6,924 nucleotides of DNA from Bacteroidales bacterium (lineage in GTDB: Bacteria > Bacteroidota > Bacteroidia > Bacteroidales > JALTDM01): assembly GCA_026996635.1 (NCBI GenBank), contig JALWKH010000098.1, forward strand, positions 1 to 6,924, in the 5' to 3' direction. A program made the position numbers and the translations under genes. The notes beneath the pieces were generated by a model, which saw only the letters and a program-made list of their open reading frames with translations, was not told where the DNA came from and ran no database searches. Shown piece by piece: positions 1 to 6,110 of this stretch (position 1 is the first letter of the stretch; the number at the start of each line of letters is the position of its first letter).

Positions 1-366
1 GAAGTAATTGAAGATAAAGGATATATAAGAATAGAAGGAAGATCATTACCGGAAAATGTAAGGAGTTTTTATTATCCTATTGTAAAAGAAATTACTCAAA
101 TTGTTGAAAAATGGAAAGAAATTGATTTACCGGAGTTCGAGTTTCATGTAAAATTAGGCTACTTTAATTCTTCTTCTGCTAAATTTATTCTTGATATTAT
201 AAATGTATTTGTCGGATTGAAAAAAGAAGCAGGGAAAAAAATAAAAATAGTATGGTATTATGAGGACGAAGACACTGATATGAAAGAAGCAGGAATGCAA
301 ATTGCAGATTTACTTGGTGTAGAATTTGAATATATTGAATATTCTGATGATGACGATGATGAATAA
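1..366 (+). CDS. SiaC family (DUF1987) regulatory phosphoprotein, 5' end cut off
   Basis: Reading frame 1 is open from the first base to a TAA stop and gives 121 residues. The family is usually about 125-130 residues, so only a few N-terminal residues are missing. Visible family signatures are GRSLPEN (residues 13-19), YFNSSSAK (54-61), a KI-VWYYEDEDTDMKEAG segment (80-98) and a highly acidic tail of five Asp and one Glu. In Pseudomonas aeruginosa, SiaC is a cytoplasmic switch phosphorylated on a Thr by the kinase SiaB and dephosphorylated by the PP2C-type phosphatase SiaA. The matching stretch here is the Ser cluster 57-59, so a Ser may take the phosphate. In Bacteroidota the partners are often encoded next to it and would lie upstream, outside the window. 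The family call is firm from the motifs; what it controls in this organism is unknown. Confidence 0.85.
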   Translation, partial: EVIEDKGYIRIEGRSLPENVRSFYYPIVKEITQIVEKWKEIDLPEFEFHVKLGYFNSSSAKFILDIINVFVGLKKEAGKKIKIVWYYEDEDTDMKEAGMQIADLLGVEFEYIEYSDDDDDE

Positions 367-412
367 AAAAGCACAATTCACTATTTAACATAATATAAAT
401 TATAAGACAAAA

Positions 413-424
413 GGGGTTGGGGTT
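413..424 (+). repeat. Tandem GGGGTT x2 immediately upstream of a start codon
   Basis: The hexamer GGGGTT occurs twice in a row in an otherwise AT-rich 61-base gap and ends 3 bases before the ATG at 428. The two G-runs lie 11 and 5 bases from the start codon, so either could pair with the 3' end of 16S rRNA using G:U wobble. With only two G-runs it cannot fold into an intramolecular quadruplex. A role in translation start is inference. The rest of the gap (367-412) shows no convincing promoter or terminator. Confidence 0.5.
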
Positions 425-427
425 AAA

Positions 428-1624
428 ATGTTTAGAAGGTTTGAGATTTTCAATTTTCGTTTTCTCTCAATTTTTTTTCTCATCATTCTTAAAAATACCG
501 CAAGTTTTTCTCAAAACATTAGCGTAAGAATTTTTTCGCAATACGAATTAAAATCTCTTGTTTTCACACCCGTTTACGGCGAATATAATTTGATTTGTAA
601 TAATGATACAATAAAAAAGATAAAGAAGCTTGACATTATAAATATTTATACTTCAAACGATTCATTGATAGCCAAACAGTGGCTTACTTATATTTGCAGC
701 GGCGATACAATAAAAATGCTTCCTACCGTTCCTGGATCTTATTTCAGGATAAAAGCTATTAAACCCGATTTAAAAGTAAGATATTACGAAGGATTGTTCA
801 AAATCTGGCTGGATTCTATTTCACATAATATAATAGTTGTAAATTCGTTAGATATAGAAAAATATGTGTCAGGTGTAATAGAAAGCGAAGCAGGTTCTAA
901 TTCTTCATTACCTGTGGAATATCTGAAAACACAAGCAGTTATTTCCCGTACTTATGCTTTGAAAAACAAAGATATGTACAAAGAAGAAGGTTATGACTTA
1001 TGCGACAATATAAACTGTCAAGCATATTACGGTAAATCATTACGCAACAAGAATGTAGCTATAGCCGTAAACCAAACAAAAGGACTTGTTATTGTCGATT
1101 CGTCATTTAATCTTATTTATTCGGTGTTTCATTCAAACAGCGGTGGAGAAACTGCATATTCATATCAAGTTTGGCACGATACTATACCCTATTTGTGTTC
1201 TGTTACGGACAGTTTTTCAATAGGTGGTAAAAATTATTTGTGGAATTTTAAGATAAAAAAAAGCGTTTGGTTGGATTACTTGACCCAAAAAGGAATAAAA
1301 GTAAACAGAGACTTTAATTTTTCGCTGAAAATGCCACACAGACAAAAATATTTGTATTTCGGCAAAGACAGCATCAAAACTTCAGAAATCAGAAAAGATT
1401 GGGGGCTTAAGTCAGCTTTTTTTGATATTGTGGACAATGGCAATTATATCATTCTCAACGGGCGTGGTTTTGGTCACGGTGTTGGATTATGCCAAGAAGG
1501 TGCTTTGAGAATGGCTAAATATAAATTCAATTTCAGAGAGATACTGGAATACTATTATTCAGGTATTCGCATTGTGCCGTATTCTGATGTTTTGAAAGTA
1601 AAATCGAAGGAAATAAATAATTAA
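428..1624 (+). CDS. Secreted SpoIID/LytB-domain protein (probable peptidoglycan glycan-strand enzyme)
   Basis: This 398-residue protein has an N-terminal export signal: basic start, hydrophobic core about residues 13-21, and likely cleavage before Gln29 in SFSQN. The SpoIID domain spans about 130-385. Landmarks are LDIEKYVSGVIESE (141-154), the LKTQAVISRTYAL helix (166-178), CDNINCQAYYG (192-202), HSNSGGE (235-241) and GRGFGHGVGLCQEGA (345-359). SpoIID of spore formers is a lytic transglycosylase acting on glycan strands stripped of peptides; Glu154 aligns with its catalytic Glu. Related domains occur in LytB amidase enhancers and in many non-sporulating bacteria, so the name does not imply sporulation here. 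Activity would be periplasmic. The ATG at 428 is chosen because it directly precedes the signal peptide. The lpxH-like gene starts 15 bases downstream, so the two may be co-transcribed. The exact reaction in this organism is inferred. Confidence 0.88.
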   Translation: MFRRFEIFNFRFLSIFFLIILKNTASFSQNISVRIFSQYELKSLVFTPVYGEYNLICNNDTIKKIKKLDIINIYTSNDSLIAKQWLTYICSGDTIKMLPTVPGSYFRIKAIKPDLKVRYYEGLFKIWLDSISHNIIVVNSLDIEKYVSGVIESEAGSNSSLPVEYLKTQAVISRTYALKNKDMYKEEGYDLCDNINCQAYYGKSLRNKNVAIAVNQTKGLVIVDSSFNLIYSVFHSNSGGETAYSYQVWHDTIPYLCSVTDSFSIGGKNYLWNFKIKKSVWLDYLTQKGIKVNRDFNFSLKMPHRQKYLYFGKDSIKTSEIRKDWGLKSAFFDIVDNGNYIILNGRGFGHGVGLCQEGALRMAKYKFNFREILEYYYSGIRIVPYSDVLKVKSKEINN

Positions 1625-1629
1625 CTTTG
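1622..1629 (+). promoter_or_regulatory. Possible Bacteroidota -7 element (TAACTTTG) before the TTG start
   Basis: TAACTTTG fits the Bacteroides -7 consensus TAnnTTTG exactly and overlaps the TAA stop of the SpoIID-domain gene. The nearest upstream TTTG (1591-1594) is 27 bases away, longer than the usual spacing of about 20. A transcript starting from it would have almost no leader before the TTG at 1640. Chance occurrence in AT-rich DNA is a real possibility. Confidence 0.2.
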
Positions 1630-1639
1630 TAAGTCAATA

Positions 1640-2398
1640 TTGAAAAAATTGGAGAAAAAACACATATATTTCGTTTCGGATGCTCATTTCGGTTTGCCGG
1701 CTGAAGTTGATACGCTTACGCGGGAAAAAATGTTTGTTGAATGGTTATTGACCGTAGAGAAGTCGGCAGAAAGGATAATTCTACTCGGTGACATCTTCGA
1801 TTTCTGGTTTGAGTATAAAAAGGTTGTGCCTAAAGGTTTTACACGCTTACTCGGAACATTGGCTTCTATGGTTGACCGTGGTGCAAAAATTGATTTTTAT
1901 ATCGGCAATCACGATATGTGGACTTTCGGATACTTGGCACAAGAAACGGGAATGAATGTTATTTACGAACCGCAAATAAAAACATATCACGGTAAGCGTT
2001 TTTATATTGCACACGGCGACGGACTTGGACCTTACGACAAAGGATATAAAAGGCTTAAAGCTGTTTTTACCAATAAATTTGCACGCTTTTTATTCAGGTG
2101 GTTGCATCCCGATATTGGCGTATGGCTGGCTCATACTTGGTCACATAAAAGCAGATATGATGACGGCGAAGATTTTGTCCCATTCTTGGGCGAAGATAAG
2201 GAGTGGCTGGTTAAATATGCCAAAACGGTATTGGAAACCGAACATATAGATTATTTTGTTTTCGGACACAGACATATAACAAACAGTGTTGATTTGCCCG
2301 GAAATTCTAAATTGTATTATACGGGAGATTGGCTTAAAAACTTTAGCTATTTGGATTTTGACGGCGAACAAATAGAATTAAAATATTACAAAAAATGA
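1640..2398 (+). CDS. lpxH: UDP-2,3-diacylglucosamine diphosphatase, LpxH-like
   Basis: This 252-residue calcineurin-like metallophosphoesterase would hydrolyse UDP-2,3-diacylglucosamine to lipid X and UMP, the fourth step of lipid A synthesis, at the cytoplasmic face of the inner membrane. The di-metal site is complete: DAH (Asp14, His16), GDIFDFWF (Asp51), GNHD (Asn90, His91), His125 in AHGDG, and FGHRH (His210, His212). GDIFDFWF resembles the LpxH form of this motif. Length is close to the usual 240-260 residues. The start must be the TTG at 1640: the next in-frame ATG encodes residue 31, beyond the first metal motif, and an in-frame TAA lies at 1622-1624. The stop overlaps the next start (ATGA), indicating translational coupling. 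It could be one of the LpxH paralogues of unknown substrate common in Bacteroidota, but lptE nearby supports the lipid A role. Confidence 0.85.
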   Translation: MKKLEKKHIYFVSDAHFGLPAEVDTLTREKMFVEWLLTVEKSAERIILLGDIFDFWFEYKKVVPKGFTRLLGTLASMVDRGAKIDFYIGNHDMWTFGYLAQETGMNVIYEPQIKTYHGKRFYIAHGDGLGPYDKGYKRLKAVFTNKFARFLFRWLHPDIGVWLAHTWSHKSRYDDGEDFVPFLGEDKEWLVKYAKTVLETEHIDYFVFGHRHITNSVDLPGNSKLYYTGDWLKNFSYLDFDGEQIELKYYKK

Positions 2399-4203
2399 AA
2401 CGGATTTTAATAATCACCACTACTCTATTGTTGTTATTACCCGGCTACATAAAATCACAGGTCACGGGGGTGGAGTTTGACAGTGACAACAAAATGGTAG
2501 AGATGCGTGGTGATACAATGGTATATAAATACAGAAACGGCAAAATAGCAGCTATAGGAAAAATGAGATGGGGTAGTGAACTCGGCAGGTGGAAATATTA
2601 TGACCAAAAAGGCAGACTAACGCAAGAAGCCGATTTTGTTTCCGGAATTTTGCACGGCAAACTGATTTACTACTACCCTAACGGGAAAAAACAAAACGAA
2701 GGTGAATTCAAATACGGGAAAGCCGATGGCAAGTATAAAGAATGGTATAAAAACGGTCAATTGAAATTCGAAGGTTATTTTAAAAACGGTTTCAAGGACA
2801 GTTTATGGACTTCTTTCTATGAAAACGGACAGAAGAAGTCTGAAATAATGTATAGTGACACTGCATTGCCAAAACTGATAAATTATTGGGACAGTACGGG
2901 GACACAACTTGTTACGGACGGAAACGGAACTTTTTATGAATATTATCCCGGAACCAACCAACTGAAAATCAAGGGTAATTACAGTAATTACCAAAAAGAC
3001 GGAGAATGGAAATATTGGTACTCGAACGGTAATTTAAAGGCAACCGAGTATTATTCGGAAGGTAAGCCTGTGGGCGAATGGAAAGAATGGTATGAAGACG
3101 GCAACAAAAAATCCGTTTTGAATTACGACAATGGCGACAATACAATATGGTACCGCAACGGCAATAAAGAGATGGAAGGTAAAATGATTGACGGAAAAAG
3201 ACAAGGAGAATGGACATTCTGGTATCCTTCAGGTAAAATAAAAAGACGCGGCAACTATGTTGACGATAAAATGGACGGATTGCATACTACTTGGTATGAA
3301 AACGGAAAGAAAAAAGTTGAAATGAACTTTAAAAACGGTGTAAAAGAAGGAAAAGCTACTTGGTGGTTCGAAAACGGCAATCTGGATATGGAAGGGTATT
3401 TCAAAAATGGTGTTCAGGACGGATTGTGGACTTACTGGAGAGCCGACGGAACCGGAAAAGGAAACGAAGGCTATTACAAAGACGGAAAAATGGACGGTAA
3501 ATGGACTTGGTGGTACGGAAATGATTCTATCTGGAAAATAGCACATTATAAAAACGGAGTTAAAGACGGACCGTGGGTAATTTATTATGAAAACGGCAAA
3601 AAATTTCACGAAGGTCAATTTGAAGACGGATATCAAACCGGATTGTGGAAAGAATGGTACGAAAACGGAAACTTAAAAACACGCGGATATTTCAATAAAA
3701 ACAAAATGGACAGTTTATGGGAAGGTTGGTATGAAGACGGTAAGTTGAAATACCGCATAATGTACAAAAACGATATTCAGGTAGGCAAAGCAGAATACTA
3801 CTACCCTACCGGCAAGCCCAGATTGTTTAAAACCGTAATAGACAGTGTATTGGAGGGTAAATACGAAGAATGGTATCCGAACGGAAACAAAAAAACCGAA
3901 GGTTTTTACAAACACGGCAAGAAAGACGGTAAGTGGAAATATTGGGATGTAAGAGGAAGGTTGCTTACAGAGGAAACCTACAAAAACGGAAGATTGGACG
4001 GAACAGCAAGACAATACTATTTAAACGGAAAAGTAAAAATGGAAGCCGAATATAAAAACGGACTAAAAGAAGGAAAATATGTGATTTATGACAAGCGTGG
4101 CAATGTGTATTATAAAGCTATAATGCAAAATAATCACATCAAAAAAGTGCTTGTAAATCCGCCGGAAAGAAAAGATAAAGTAGGATATTTGGATATTAAT
4201 TAA
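2395..4203 (+). CDS. Secreted MORN-like (YwqK-type) repeat protein, about 23 repeats
   Basis: The 602-residue product starts with a signal peptide (hydrophobic core about 4-16, likely cleavage before Gln22 in IKSQV). Almost all the rest is tandem repeats of about 24 residues with the pattern G-W--WY-NG-LK-EG-YKNG--DG. I count 23 units by their aromatic-aromatic-x-x-G turn, from YKYRNG at residue 43 to IYDKRG at 564; the last eight turns (396-564) are spaced exactly 24 apart. Such repeats form beta-hairpin stacks related to MORN repeats. Databases often call this family 'toxin-antitoxin system YwqK family antitoxin', after a Bacillus protein; nothing here supports an antitoxin role, and the signal peptide argues against one. 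There is no catalytic domain or sorting domain; the last 20 or so residues are a short non-repeat tail. Coupled by a 4-base overlap to the lpxH-like gene, it is probably periplasmic or surface-exposed and may bind a protein, glycan or lipid. Function unknown. Confidence 0.88.
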   Translation: MKRILIITTTLLLLLPGYIKSQVTGVEFDSDNKMVEMRGDTMVYKYRNGKIAAIGKMRWGSELGRWKYYDQKGRLTQEADFVSGILHGKLIYYYPNGKKQNEGEFKYGKADGKYKEWYKNGQLKFEGYFKNGFKDSLWTSFYENGQKKSEIMYSDTALPKLINYWDSTGTQLVTDGNGTFYEYYPGTNQLKIKGNYSNYQKDGEWKYWYSNGNLKATEYYSEGKPVGEWKEWYEDGNKKSVLNYDNGDNTIWYRNGNKEMEGKMIDGKRQGEWTFWYPSGKIKRRGNYVDDKMDGLHTTWYENGKKKVEMNFKNGVKEGKATWWFENGNLDMEGYFKNGVQDGLWTYWRADGTGKGNEGYYKDGKMDGKWTWWYGNDSIWKIAHYKNGVKDGPWVIYYENGKKFHEGQFEDGYQTGLWKEWYENGNLKTRGYFNKNKMDSLWEGWYEDGKLKYRIMYKNDIQVGKAEYYYPTGKPRLFKTVIDSVLEGKYEEWYPNGNKKTEGFYKHGKKDGKWKYWDVRGRLLTEETYKNGRLDGTARQYYLNGKVKMEAEYKNGLKEGKYVIYDKRGNVYYKAIMQNNHIKKVLVNPPERKDKVGYLDIN

Positions 4204-4208
4204 GACAT

Positions 4209-4242
4209 TTTGCCATTTTTGTGACAAAAATTCATAACTTTA
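4209..4242 (+). promoter_or_regulatory. Candidate Bacteroidota sigma-70-type promoter for the regulator-lptE group
   Basis: A TTTG at 4209-4212 could serve as the -33 element and TAACTTTA at 4235-4242 as the -7 element (consensus TAnnTTTG, one mismatch at the last base). The 22-base spacing is at the upper end of the usual range. Transcription would begin about 4249, leaving a leader near 25 bases. It sits in the only gap over 65 bases within the gene run from 428 to the window end, where a new transcription unit would be expected. No sigma-54 type GG/GC pair was seen here. Confidence 0.35.
4215..4231 (+). repeat. Perfect inverted repeat ATTTTTGT-G-ACAAAAAT, possible operator
   Basis: Two 8-base arms are exact reverse complements around a single central G. 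The one-base centre is too short for an RNA hairpin loop, so it is a poor terminator and looks more like a site for a dimeric DNA-binding protein. It falls between the candidate -33 and -7 elements, where a bound protein could block transcription. AT-richness makes chance matches easier, though the GTGAC core is not just A and T runs. The binding protein is unknown. Confidence 0.45.
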
Positions 4243-4274
4243 AAACTCGTTTTTAACAAAAACAAACTTAAGAA

Positions 4275-5594
4275 ATGGATATACAACAAGTTAAGCAGAG
4301 ATTTGGGATAATAGGTAACTCTCCGAAACTAAACAGGGCATTGGAAATTGCATTACAAGTTGCCAAGACCGATTTGTCCGTACTAATAACAGGCGAAAGC
4401 GGAACGGGAAAGGAAATCATACCTAAAATAATTCATCATAACAGTGCAAGAAAACACAACGAATATATAGCTGTAAACTGTGGTGCTATCCCCGAAGGGA
4501 CAATTGACTCGGAGCTGTTCGGGCACGAAAAAGGTGCATTTACAGGTGCATACGAAAAAAGAAAAGGGTATTTTGAAGTTGCCGACAAAGGAACTATTTT
4601 TCTTGACGAAGTAGCCGAATTACCTTTGGAAACACAAGTAAGGCTGTTGAGGGTGTTGGAAACAGGAGAATTTATGAAAGTCGGTTCTTCCAAAGTTCAA
4701 AAAACTGATGTCCGTGTTATTGCCGCTACAAATGTAGATTTGGTAGAAGCAATCCAAAAAGGTAAGTTCCGTGAAGATTTGTATTACAGATTAAATACAG
4801 TTCCTATCCACTTACCGCCTTTGCGTGAGAGAAAAGAAGATATACCGTTGTTATTCCGTAAGTTTGCAGCCGATTTTTCAGAAAAATACAATATGCCGCC
4901 AATCAGGCTTACAGACGAAGCAAGACAACTTTTGATTAATTATTATTGGCCGGGTAATATCAGGCAGTTGAAGAATGTTACGGAACAAATTTCCATTATT
5001 GAAAAAGAAAGGCTTATTGATGCAGAAACATTGAAAAAATATCTACCCGAGTACAACAAAACAAAGTTACCTGTTATTTATCACGGGTCTAATCCCGGAA
5101 CGGTTGACCACAATACCTTTATGAGCGAAAGGGAGATATTATACAAGCTGCTTTTTGATATGAAAAGAGACATAGACGAGCTTAAAAAAGTTATCTACAA
5201 CCTGAAAAAAGATGCCCACACTCACGATTCTAAAGACAGTGCAGTAGTGCTGCCGTCCGGAGAATACGACATTGTGCTTGACAGCTATAAAAATGATTTA
5301 ATACCTGAAAATTCCAGGGATTTTGAACCTGACGGAAAAGTAATACTTACTCCCAAAGAAGACGATGCTGTAACCACTACCCTAACGAAACCTGCAAGAG
5401 ATAAATATGACAACATAGCGGAAGAAGTTGAGGAAGCAAAAGAGGAATCTTTATCGCTTAATGAAAAGGAAAAAGAGTTGATAATAAAAGCTTTGAAAAA
5501 ACATAATGGCAAGCGCAGACCAGCAGCAAAAGATCTGGGTATATCCGAAAGAACTCTTTATCGAAAAATCAAAGAATATAAAATCGACTTATGA
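4275..5594 (+). CDS. Sigma-54-dependent transcriptional activator lacking an N-terminal sensor domain
   Basis: This 439-residue bacterial enhancer-binding protein would use ATP hydrolysis to open promoters held by RNA polymerase with sigma-54. The AAA+ domain begins almost at the N-terminus: Walker A GESGTGKE (40-47), the sigma-54-contacting GAFTGA loop (87-92), Walker B GTIFLDEV (106-113), sensor I AATN (150-153), arginine-finger region FREDLYYRLN (165-174) and sensor II WPGNIRQL (225-232). All key residues are present, so it should be active. A Fis-type helix-turn-helix occupies about 398-436 (AAKDLGISERTLYRKIKEY). There is no receiver, GAF or PAS domain, as in PspF. Between AAA+ and DNA-binding domain lies an unusually long linker (about 262-395): a predicted coiled coil at 284-313, then a polar, acidic stretch. 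The stop overlaps the lptE start (ATGA), suggesting coupled expression. Its target promoters cannot be read from this window. Confidence 0.93.
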   Translation: MDIQQVKQRFGIIGNSPKLNRALEIALQVAKTDLSVLITGESGTGKEIIPKIIHHNSARKHNEYIAVNCGAIPEGTIDSELFGHEKGAFTGAYEKRKGYFEVADKGTIFLDEVAELPLETQVRLLRVLETGEFMKVGSSKVQKTDVRVIAATNVDLVEAIQKGKFREDLYYRLNTVPIHLPPLRERKEDIPLLFRKFAADFSEKYNMPPIRLTDEARQLLINYYWPGNIRQLKNVTEQISIIEKERLIDAETLKKYLPEYNKTKLPVIYHGSNPGTVDHNTFMSEREILYKLLFDMKRDIDELKKVIYNLKKDAHTHDSKDSAVVLPSGEYDIVLDSYKNDLIPENSRDFEPDGKVILTPKEDDAVTTTLTKPARDKYDNIAEEVEEAKEESLSLNEKEKELIIKALKKHNGKRRPAAKDLGISERTLYRKIKEYKIDL

Positions 5595-6103
5595 GGATAA
5601 AAATAATAGCACTATCGGTGTTGATTTCATTAGTTATTTTATCTTGCAAAATAAATTACAGCTTGAGCGGGACAAATATTTCGCCGGATGTTCGTACTTT
5701 TTATGTGGGGGATTTCCCGAACAAAGCACAGCTTTATGTACCTGCCCTTAGTGAAACATTTGTTGATAAACTTAAAGAAAAAATACTCTCGCAAACATCC
5801 CTTAATCAAGAAAATAACGCATCAAAAGCAGACTTAATATTTGAAGGGGAAATTGTAAAATACGATATAAAACCGAATTCGGTTTCGGCAAATGAAACAG
5901 CAGCCACTAACCGCTTGACAATAGGCATTACCGTTCGGTTTACAAATAATAAAGACCATAAACAGGACTGGGAAAAAACTTTCTCAAATTATGCAGATTT
6001 CAGTGCAAATATTGACATTAGCGAGGTAGAAGAAGAATTATCAAATGAAATTTTGGACAAGATAATAGAAGACATTTACAATAATTCCATCGCGACTTGG
6101 TAG
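5591..6103 (+). CDS. lptE: LPS assembly outer-membrane lipoprotein LptE
   Basis: LptE sits inside the LptD barrel in the outer membrane and helps place lipopolysaccharide on the outer leaflet. The 170-residue product has a lipoprotein signal: Arg/Lys at 2-4, hydrophobic segment 5-17, and ILSC with the lipidated Cys19. After it come features I recognise from Bacteroidota LptE proteins: [11 protein letters not shown] (23-33), VGDFPNKA (39-46), [13 protein letters not shown] (85-97), [14 protein letters not shown] (104-117) and an aromatic-rich [10 protein letters not shown] segment (127-137), ending in [12 protein letters not shown]. Length is typical. The start ATG overlaps the preceding stop by 4 bases, and no other start would keep the lipobox at the N-terminus. 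A second, 81-residue open frame overlapping this region (5506-5751) lacks any such features and is rejected. LptD and the remaining Lpt genes are not in the window. Confidence 0.9.
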   Translation: MRIKIIALSVLISLVILSCKINYSLSGTNISPDVRTFYVGDFPNKAQLYVPALSETFVDKLKEKILSQTSLNQENNASKADLIFEGEIVKYDIKPNSVSANETAATNRLTIGITVRFTNNKDHKQDWEKTFSNYADFSANIDISEVEEELSNEILDKIIEDIYNNSIATW

Positions 6104-6110
6104 TCTTTTT

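Noticed and set aside
197..391. 64-residue - strand frame over the SiaC-like gene
   Set aside because: It is antisense to a clearly conserved coding region and has a low-complexity His/Phe/Leu-rich sequence.
367..412. AT-rich gap as a promoter for the SpoIID-domain gene
   Set aside because: No TAnnTTTG element with a properly spaced TTTG was found; the AT-rich partial symmetry near 388-404 is weak and expected by base composition.
3229..3636. 135-residue open frame on the - strand inside the MORN-like gene, with further minus-strand frames at 2969-3217 and 3715-4014
   Set aside because: These are antisense shadows of the periodic repeat gene; their Phe/Val/Ser-rich composition mirrors the reverse complement of the repeat codons, and none has a domain or a sensible start context.
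2395..4203. Repeat array as a CRISPR-like or recent DNA tandem repeat
   Set aside because: The 72-base period encodes a protein repeat with diverged codons; there are no identical repeats or unique spacers, and the reading frame is continuous.
4215..4231. Inverted repeat as a rho-independent terminator of the MORN-like gene
   Set aside because: The one-base centre cannot form an RNA loop, the stem is nearly all A:U, and no T-run follows it.
5506..5751. 81-residue + strand frame spanning the end of the sigma-54 activator and the start of lptE
   Set aside because: It overlaps two well-supported genes in another frame and shows no motif; both overlapped genes have strong family signatures.
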